A stretch of 64,000 nt of DNA from Apostichopus japonicus (taxonomy: Eukaryota > Echinodermata > Holothuroidea > Aspidochirotida > Stichopodidae). The stretch spans positions 14,475,513-14,539,512 of the forward strand of contig NC_092577.1 in NCBI RefSeq assembly GCF_037975245.1, written 5' to 3'. Each line of letters starts with the position of its first letter. Position 1 is the first letter of the stretch. The notes under the pieces are model-generated. The model was given only the letters and a program-made list of their open reading frames with translations. It was not told the origin of the DNA and did no database searches. Made by a program: the position numbers and the translations under genes. Positions 38,301 through 47,300 of this stretch are shown here, one piece after another.

Positions 38301-41300
38301 CTCCCCCCCACAACATCCCCACCCCTTTCATTTTTGAAAATCAAAAGAGAATGGAAAAGTGTAAATGATTAATCGCAGAAAGCTTCCTATCATGGTTGGT
38401 TGTGAATTCGACAAAGTTGATAAATTCTAGTACTCAGTTCTCAAAATTCAACCTTCCTCATACGTGTGCTTTACCTGTATCAGAGTAATTCGAATGCAAG
38501 AAATAAACGGAATTTCTTAAAGATTTCGGATTCATTTGGGGTCAAAAGCATGATTATTCTCTACATTGATTTGGTATCAAGTAATATAACAAAAGCCTCA
38601 AACCAGTCTAACCGGGCGCCCTAAAAACCATTAATTGCTCAATTCCTTCAAAAGGTATTGGGTGGGCGGATGTACGTGTATGAGGTAGCATACGCATATT
38701 AAAAATCCCACATCGACTTACCCACTATATCACAAAACTAATGTGGTCTCTAAGTCTAAATAGAAATTTTCACCACTAGCTAAACGCTACCCATTACTGT
38801 ATAGATGACAATTAAATTGGCCATTCATGGCACCATCAAATTTTCCATATCATGAAAATGCATTTTTTTTTCAGAGCCTGGAGTTTTCCTCCTCACCTCT
38901 TCACTCAGTAGTAAACAATTTTCGTACTCTGCTCCTGGGAGGCCAAAAGAGGTCTAAAATTGCCTTAATTGACCCAAAAATTTCACCACTTGAACTTCCA
39001 TGCATGCTCTTCAACATGCAAGGCTTTTTGCAAGCCACAAAAACCCAGATCCTGAATGAATTGATATCAGAAAGATGCTCTCCTGCTGCTTTTGGCACCT
39101 TTCCTGAAGGAGAACATTCGGACGGATTGATATAGATTCTAAGCCACCATAAGCGCGCCTAGCGCCACCACCCACCCACTGGACATATACTTACCTATCA
39201 CAAGAAACCACTAACTATATATGTATAATATTAATGGGCCTATAATATATACCTACGACTTGGTGAACAAACAATCTACCATAACGGAATAAAAAATAAT
39301 GTCAACATTGATAAAACTGATTGCATCGGAGCACACAAATGGTTAATTATCAATCATAGCTTATATGGGTTTTTTTTATATTATTTATTATTATTATTTT
39401 TTTTCATTACTTTTAGTCAAGCTAGTAAGAAACAGTGTGGTCTGATATCACAGTCAATATACTTATCGTGCGTATGTGATTTTGTACAACCACGCACGAC
39501 GTGCCTGAATTACGTGTTCAGATTATACGCAGGGTTTACATTACAGCAGTTTCATCACCTCCAAGTTCGTAACGTGACCCAAGTTAAACAAACCACTTGA
39601 CAGGCACATTGTTCGCGATTACCAGTTTCGTGCTAGAAACACAAACTCATGTATAATGTACGTGAGAAGTTATCAATGACAGGTAACGCCCCTGTTTTCG
39701 CGCGATCATCTTACTATGGCGCGCGGTTTGTGACATCTTTATACTTTGATAAGCGTGTACACTGTCGTCGGGGATATTGAGTTATGTCAATTATTAATGA
39801 ATGTCAATTATGTCACCCCAGGCCACATTTTCAAGTCTTCCTTTTGCCATAAGTACGCCATGGCAGCGAGAATAGGCTACATTATGCTCTTTAATATTGC
39901 CCACACAGAGCCGGTAGGACTGTATCACCCCCACTCCCTTCCCCACCCTGGCTCCGCTTATCAGACCTTTTTCCGGAAGATACAACTGCCCCACACATTT
40001 CCATTCACAACTCATTCGGAACGGATACGTTGTTTTTACTTGACCCACGCAATACTCCTCTACACGTTCCATCCGTTCCCCTCCCACACCCTACACCCAC
40101 CTGTTACCCTTCCTGCCTCCTCAGATGAACTCTTACTAATATTTTACGATTTTTCTTCTTTTTCTTTCGTTTTGTCTTACCGGAGGCACATTCATGTCGC
40201 ACACTTTGGCTGTCATAGGTTTTTCTCGGGAAGGGTTTTCCTTAACGGCAACACATAATTCGAAGTTGGCCAGGTACTGTACGTTCCCTGTAAATGCCAT
40301 GGTGATAAGTGTCGGTGGATTGGCATTAGACGCTCTTACTGTGGAGAGAAAATCAAGAGGAAAGTACAAAGTAAACTACATCTTGTTCGTTTACAAACAG
40401 TCTGTGGACATTCGGTGATTCCTTCAATGTGAGAGTAATTTGCTCTGTTTCTGTTCGCTGAGATCATAGAACAACAAAATTGGGAAAGCAACACTAGCAG
40501 GCTATCCCTCAGATAAGAGAGATTGGAGCAGTGGGTACGCCCACATGATGCATGATGATCATACACTTATTTATGATTGGAGGATTTTGTCACCCCTCCC
40601 CATCCACCATCACCCACCCCCAACCCCACCCCACCCCTTGCAACTTATTTACGGATGTTGTTTTAACTTTCAGCGGCAGTAAAGTTGCAGCAATTCTGTT
40701 ACGCAATGAACTTCAACGCCCTACTTCAACAAAGTACAGTAATGGGATTCGAATTTATTAGAATGTATCCATGGTGACCAAACTGAAAAGACCACACGCT
40801 TTAGTCTTAAACATATTTGATCCCATGTCGAAATATGGCGTTGCTACTATGTGAATTGCTTTTACACACTGTAGGGACTGTACAATAGCCTATCCGCGAA
40901 GGTTCCGTTTGCCCTCTGGCCTGCATTGACTGCCATTATTTATCGACGGTGAGGTCGAGTAAATTTGCATTTCTTGTAGGATATGATGGCTTAATCACCG
41001 ATTTTATAACCGTTTTATGGCATCGTGATGTAGAGAGAGTTTAACGAGTAAGGATATGCCTTCATCTGAAATAACTTAGTTACAGTTACTTGGTCAAGCT
41101 CTCTGTTCAAATACTTGAACGGGTAAATTCTTGACATAGTGACAAACAGTGGCGTAGCTACGGGGGGGCCTGGGGGGCCGAGGCCCCCCCATGAAATCGG
41201 CTGGCCCCCCCACTGGCCCCCCCACTGGAAAAATGGGGTAATAAAAAAAACACTCATCAGTGTGATTCGCTAATAATTTTTGTTCAATAATTTGGGAAAT

Positions 41301-44300
41301 AGAGTTACACAATTTTCTCGTCTGCATCTGGCAGAATAAGAATAATACAATATCTGTAGTAATCATGAGAATGGTCACACAGCATGGCATGGCAATGGTC
41401 GATGCGACGATTGCGACCATACACCACGAACCTTGTTGTGCTGCGTGATAGCGATATCTGCTGAAAATATGTTCAGTGCTTCCACCTAGCGCAACAATCT
41501 ATCAAAAGATTGGCTCCGTTTGTTCTGAGCCGAGGTATCAGGTATTCATGGGCGGCGATCATGGGGGGGGGGGGGGGGACGGGGGGACATGTCCCCCCAA
41601 TATTTTAGGTGGGGGATATAGTATCTTATATCCCCCCCCCCAATATTTGGTGGCATAGTTTTTTTTAAGCATATGTTTTGTATTTTTTTATGATATCGCT
41701 AGTAATTTCAAAATAGAAAATGCTTAGATGCAACTTACAAGGCCTGGGAAGTGCCATCTGGGAGGCATTTTCGGCCAAAATTTTCTTTTGCGCTTCGCGC
41801 CAACTTATGGTGGCGCTACGCTTAGAAAGTCTGGGTACAAGCTTTGCCCCTCCCTTGGCAAATTCCTCGCAAAGCGCCTGTCTAACCGTGTGACAATTTG
41901 TTACTATATATGACCGAAAGTAGTTTTTACTTTTTTTTCTCGAAATGAATAGCTAGACGGACCGCATCCGTAATGAAATTTGGTTTGCATCTTGTGTATG
42001 AGTGTAAGTACGTACAATCATACATAGGATCCACATCGATATGGGTTCACTGGGTTTCCATTTGGCCTGTTTCCTACAAGATTTCTAACCGCAGGTGCGT
42101 AGCCAAGGGAGGGGGGGGGTGAAGGGGTGGAGACCGCCCTCCCCCTCGAGCATATTTTTTTGGTATTTTCTATGATATCGAAGTTTTATAGTAGCCGTTA
42201 TAAGAGGTTTTAATATTTGTACACCAATAAATTAACTGTGTCTGAAATTTCGAAAATCCCTTGACCAACATTCTTCATCATAGTATACTTCCCTCTACAC
42301 TCGTACAATTTTGACCGGTCTGTTAGTGGTTGAGGGGGGTTTTCTATATTGGTTGTCCATAGATGAAATTTAGTGCAACATTATGGGTATGTTTTGAAGT
42401 GAATTTATTATTCAAATTCTGAACAAATAATGGGCTTAAAACCTTGAAAAGTGGGGCTGACGGGTATTGTGGGGCGTTACGTAGAATTACCTACAAATGC
42501 AATGAGGTCGAACATGATGTGTGACTGGTGACAATCTTGACAAAAGGTTATGAATGAAAAAAAAAATTATTAGGAAAAACTTGGTTCTCAGGCAAAAGTG
42601 TACATCTGGTTGGTCATTTTCAAGCCCGAGAAGTGCCATTTCCGGTCATCTGGGGGCTATCAAAACCAGAAATTTTCTTGTACGCTGCGCGCCAACCAAT
42701 GGTGGCGCTCCGCTTTGACAGTAATTCGCCTGCATCCAAGCAGATGTCTCCCCCCCCCCCCCAATATTTGAAACAGATCGCCGCCCCTGCAGGTATTCAT
42801 ATATTGCCTCGAGTCAAATGAATATATGTCATTGAATATTCCACAAAACAACTTTTTTATGGCCACGAAACTGTCGAAACAGGATTTTCCACTACTGGTA
42901 GAGATATAAAATATTGGGAATTCTGAAATTCCTGCAAATGATGCCAACTTCCCTCAAGTTAAAAGTCTGGTTGAGTTGGCAAGGCCAGTCAGCATGAAAG
43001 AGAAAAAACTTTTTTTGCATTTCTGTCACCAAAGTTGCACATCTTTTTGGTTGCTATTTTGCCTCACAGGTGCCATCTCCTGCGATCTGGGGGGTGCTGA
43101 AATCTCAAATTTTCTCTGTACGCTCCGCGCCAACCATGGTGGCGCTCCGCTTAGATAGTAACCTCCGGCCCCCCCACTAGAAAGAACAGCCCCCCCATGG
43201 CCCCCCCACTCAAAAAATCCTAGCTACGCCACTGGTGACAAAAACAAACCCAACGGACACTATGGTTGCTTGCTTATTGGAATATTAGAGTTTTCTATTT
43301 CTACAGCCAATATCATAATATTTATGCCCACATGTACCAGCTATTAACCATCAACTGTATTCCAAGATTGGATACCATTTGATTTAAAAGTTGTGGAGTT
43401 ATTGCAAATTTAAAATGTTGGCCCCTACCCTAAGATAGGGCCGAATAAAATTTTGTGCCCAAATGGCCCAAACATGATAGGCCCCACAAATTCGGTCCCA
43501 AAGTATGTGTCCCAAAATGCATCTGAGGTGGACATTTGGGGCCCAGATGACCCATAAATGGGCCCGGAATTTGTTGGGACCCAGATGGCCTACATGAATC
43601 AACAACCGCATACCAAGTTTGGCAACAATCCGAGTTATGGTTGCGGGGTTATTGCAATGTAAGCAAAATATGGGCCCAAATGGTCCCCAAAATGTTGGGC
43701 CCACAGATTCGGGCCGAAAGAATGTGTCCCAAAATTCGTCTGAGGTGGAAATAAAACTTGCGCCAACCCAGCCCAACAATGGGCCCGGAATATTTAAGGG
43801 CCCAGATGGTCCCAAATAAATGAGGCTTACATGTACCAGCTATTAACCAACAACTGTATACCAAGTTTGGCTTCAATCCGACTATTGTTGCAGAGTTATT
43901 GCAATGTAAAGATTTTACATTTTAAACCCATAACCTCATACATATTCATAAGGTCAGCGCCAAAAACGATAAGGCTCACATTCTCATTATAAACATCAAC
44001 ATAACAAGTATGAAAAACATCCCACACTCCCTTGTTGAGTTATCGCGGACCCAAGCAAGTGTCACAGACAAACACACGCACACAACAGCATACACACTTG
44101 ACTGCATCATGTTCCTTTGCTCTAGCAAGGAACCAAAAAGCAAAGATAATTTTAGCCCTGCTGACACCAATCTGATGTTGCAAGATGCATTTACAGAATA
44201 TATCAAACTTTGAAAAAAATAATATCTTCGCGATACAATATGCTGTAAGGATGTGTTTGTCGTCTTTTATGATCCACATCATCTTCAGCGATTTTGCTAA

Positions 44301-47300
44301 GTAATCGGCTTGAACTTACCAGAAACAAAATCCTTGAAGGCTTTCAAAAGTGATGGATTATTTCAGACCAGAAAGCCAAAAGCCTTAGCAATCTTTTGTC
44401 AACCTCTTTAAATAATAATATGTAATATAACACTGCAGGCAATATTGCAAGGCTCTATCATGCATGGTTGCCTTTTAAGCGATAACAAATGGCATATACT
44501 CTTCTAACTGTTATGGTTTACAAGATATTCAGCTTTCCAGATTTTTACATCTCTGGAACGCTCCTTTAAGGGCAACACAAACTTGATGACGTCAGCTTCC
44601 TCGGTGTGGTCTGAAATGTTATGTGTAAAAGTAGATAGGCTAAATGAGTATAACAGTAACAGAAGTGACTAAAACACGCACACAATACAGACAGGTTAAT
44701 GAGCATGGTGAACACAACGAGATAGATGTAAGGGGATTAGTAGACAAGGGATGGAGAGAAGGAAGAAAGAAGGAGGAGGAGGAGGAGGAGGAGGAGGAGG
44801 AGGAGGAGGAGGAGGAGGAGGAGGAGGAGGAGGAGGAGGAGGAGGAGGAGGAGGAGGAGGAGGAGGAGGAGGAGGAGGAGGAGGAGGAGGAGGAGGAGAG
44901 GAGGAGGAGGAGGAGGAGGAGGAGGAGGAGGTGGAGGAGGAAGTTGTATTATTGTGTATCTATTGAAATTTGTGTGATTTTGCAGTTACTATAAAGGTCT
45001 GTGTGTTGCACTATACGTAGTCCAGTTGCCGATGGGCTTCATGCGTTTAAACTGTCATTTCTCAACAACAACAACAAATTAAAAGTCATATAAAAACAAA
45101 ACCTACAGTATATTGATGGTCAGTGTTTTTAAACGGCCTGCAAAATATCAAACTTAATTTTGTATTCTCCGCTTGCATCTTCCAGCATACTGTATACTGT
45201 ATACCCTGTATTGTAAACACCACAGACAGAGGCTCGAAAAGTCTTTCTTTGTAACCTTGAGCTGTTATTTACTTTTTCTGCTCTTGAGCTCGGCTGAATT
45301 GCTTTCAACTGAGCTATAGCGATCGTGCGATTCTGCCCAAATTATGTCACTGTTTATAAGCCACCTTGCTTGAATGACTGCCATGTCGCCATTTTTCATT
45401 CGATTTGACTGCAAATTTCGTGAGTAGTTTGTGTGAGTTACGATTTTCATACATGCGATCAAAGTTTATAAATTTGACGGTCATTTGAGGTCACGAGAGG
45501 TCATTTTCTAAAAACGTAAGAAATGCTACTGTACTCACTACTTCTCATATACAGAGTTTGTCCAAATTTGGTTAAATATTGTGGATATACACGTTTGAAT
45601 GGTGGTGAACCAAAGTTGTGCAGGAAGTTTTTTTTTTCGTCATGTGAGGGTCCAAAACAGGGCCCGCCTGCTGCAAAGTTTTCAGTTATGATGAAATGAA
45701 GGCCACAGATCATATGCAACGAGCATGATTTTTTTTTTATAAATTTGTTATTATTTATCATTACCTGTATTCGTTTTGGTGTGAGTATGAGCATGTTTTT
45801 CCACTTTAATTTCCCGTCATTGGGCGAATTAATTCCACCCGTGGGAGATTGCGGGATATCTACCCCTGTTTCCTGTTGAGGAAAGGATTTCTTTTCAATT
45901 ATCATCTTGATGATATCAGGAGAGACTGTTTCTTCCCCCCCCCTTTTCTTCTTCTTTCTTTTCGGTACTTGTAACCGGGCCCCGGGCCGCCGCACTGGCT
46001 GCCTTGGTCTAGTCACGCCCAGGAGGGCGCAACCATTTTCTTTTTGTATACTGGGAGGGGGATAAGATGTTGAGTTGTCCAGAAGGGGAGGAGTCTAATC
46101 CAAGGGGTGTCCCCTCCCCCCCTTTAAAGAGTTTTGGTAGAAAAGCCAAATGTGTGCTATATTGTGCAACTTTTGGAACAACGTTGAAGAGTTTTCGGCT
46201 GCTTAGGTTGCACTGTAATACACATGTGATATATCCATATACTGTACTGTACCATAGGATTTGTTGGTAATATTTTGTCTGCCGGTGTGGGGTAACGGGT
46301 AAGGGGGGGGGGCGGCTGGCCGAGCAATGTTATAAAAGTTATACCAACAAATTTGACAGTATTTTTCATAATTACAGTTGTATGTACTCCAACCCTTAGG
46401 AAGTATTTCCGATTGTGTTCCCTGCGTATGTATATTTGCAGGGATTCCTAGTTGGAGTCTTACATGGTTACTTCAGCTGAGAATGTTCCACTGTTATAGT
46501 TAATGTTCTCCGATTGTGATTTAAAAGCACATACGTAGACACATTTCAGAGAATAATTCAATTTCACTGGAATGCACTGGAAAGCCCCGTTATGGGACTG
46601 GTCCACCTTGGAAAGGTTACTTACATCAGCAACTTCCTCAAACAGCTCAAACCTGATCAATCTCAGCCCATGTGGGAGATATCACAGATTTATTGAACGT
46701 TCCCTCAAACATGTATACGACTGTGGAAACTGTTAAAGGCATTGAAGACTCGCCCCAAACGGCGTGCCGCGCTCTGTTGCTTGCAAATGACGTTTTCTTC
46801 TTGTCGCTACAAAATGCAGACAGTAATGAAAAGTGATACCTTGTTATCTTTTATCTAAACCTGAGATGTCCATCGCTGCTATGTACACTGTGTTGTGGGT
46901 ATTGACCGTAGCTGTATGTACAGTATTGACTGTATACACTGGTATTATAATTACCGACGGTAGCAAGCTGTGTGTGTATTTTCTGGGATCGATGGTGGTG
47001 TTTAACACTTCTGTTGCACCTCATTCGAAACTAGGTCAGATTACCGGCATGAGACGTTAATTCTTTGTGAGCGAGTCTTTACACCCTTTCAGGCATGCAC
47101 CGTCAATACGTTAAAATGTTTCTCTGTAATTATCATTTGTTATTAATTTGTTGAGATGAATGATGACTTTAATGATGCAAGCGTAATTAATCACATTGTT
47201 GCATGGTGTTGAATCGACGAGATTTATTCAATGACCAATAAGTCGTTGAGTTGCAAGATGTTGAATTACTCACTAATAGATTTAAGGAATTTTTCCCTTT

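Noticed and set aside
39746-40258. 170-codon open frame on the plus strand
   Set aside because: Partly antisense to the well-supported NRF-6-like exon 2; no motif.
44644-44994. Poly-Glu and poly-Gly frames
   Set aside because: Direct product of the GAG microsatellite.
45501-46016. 171-codon open frame on the minus strand, basic N-terminal part
   Set aside because: It is the longest unexplained frame, but it shows no known motif, spans a T-tract and low-complexity segments, and overlaps dispersed-repeat-like sequence. It lies in NRF-6-like intron 1 without clear splice logic.
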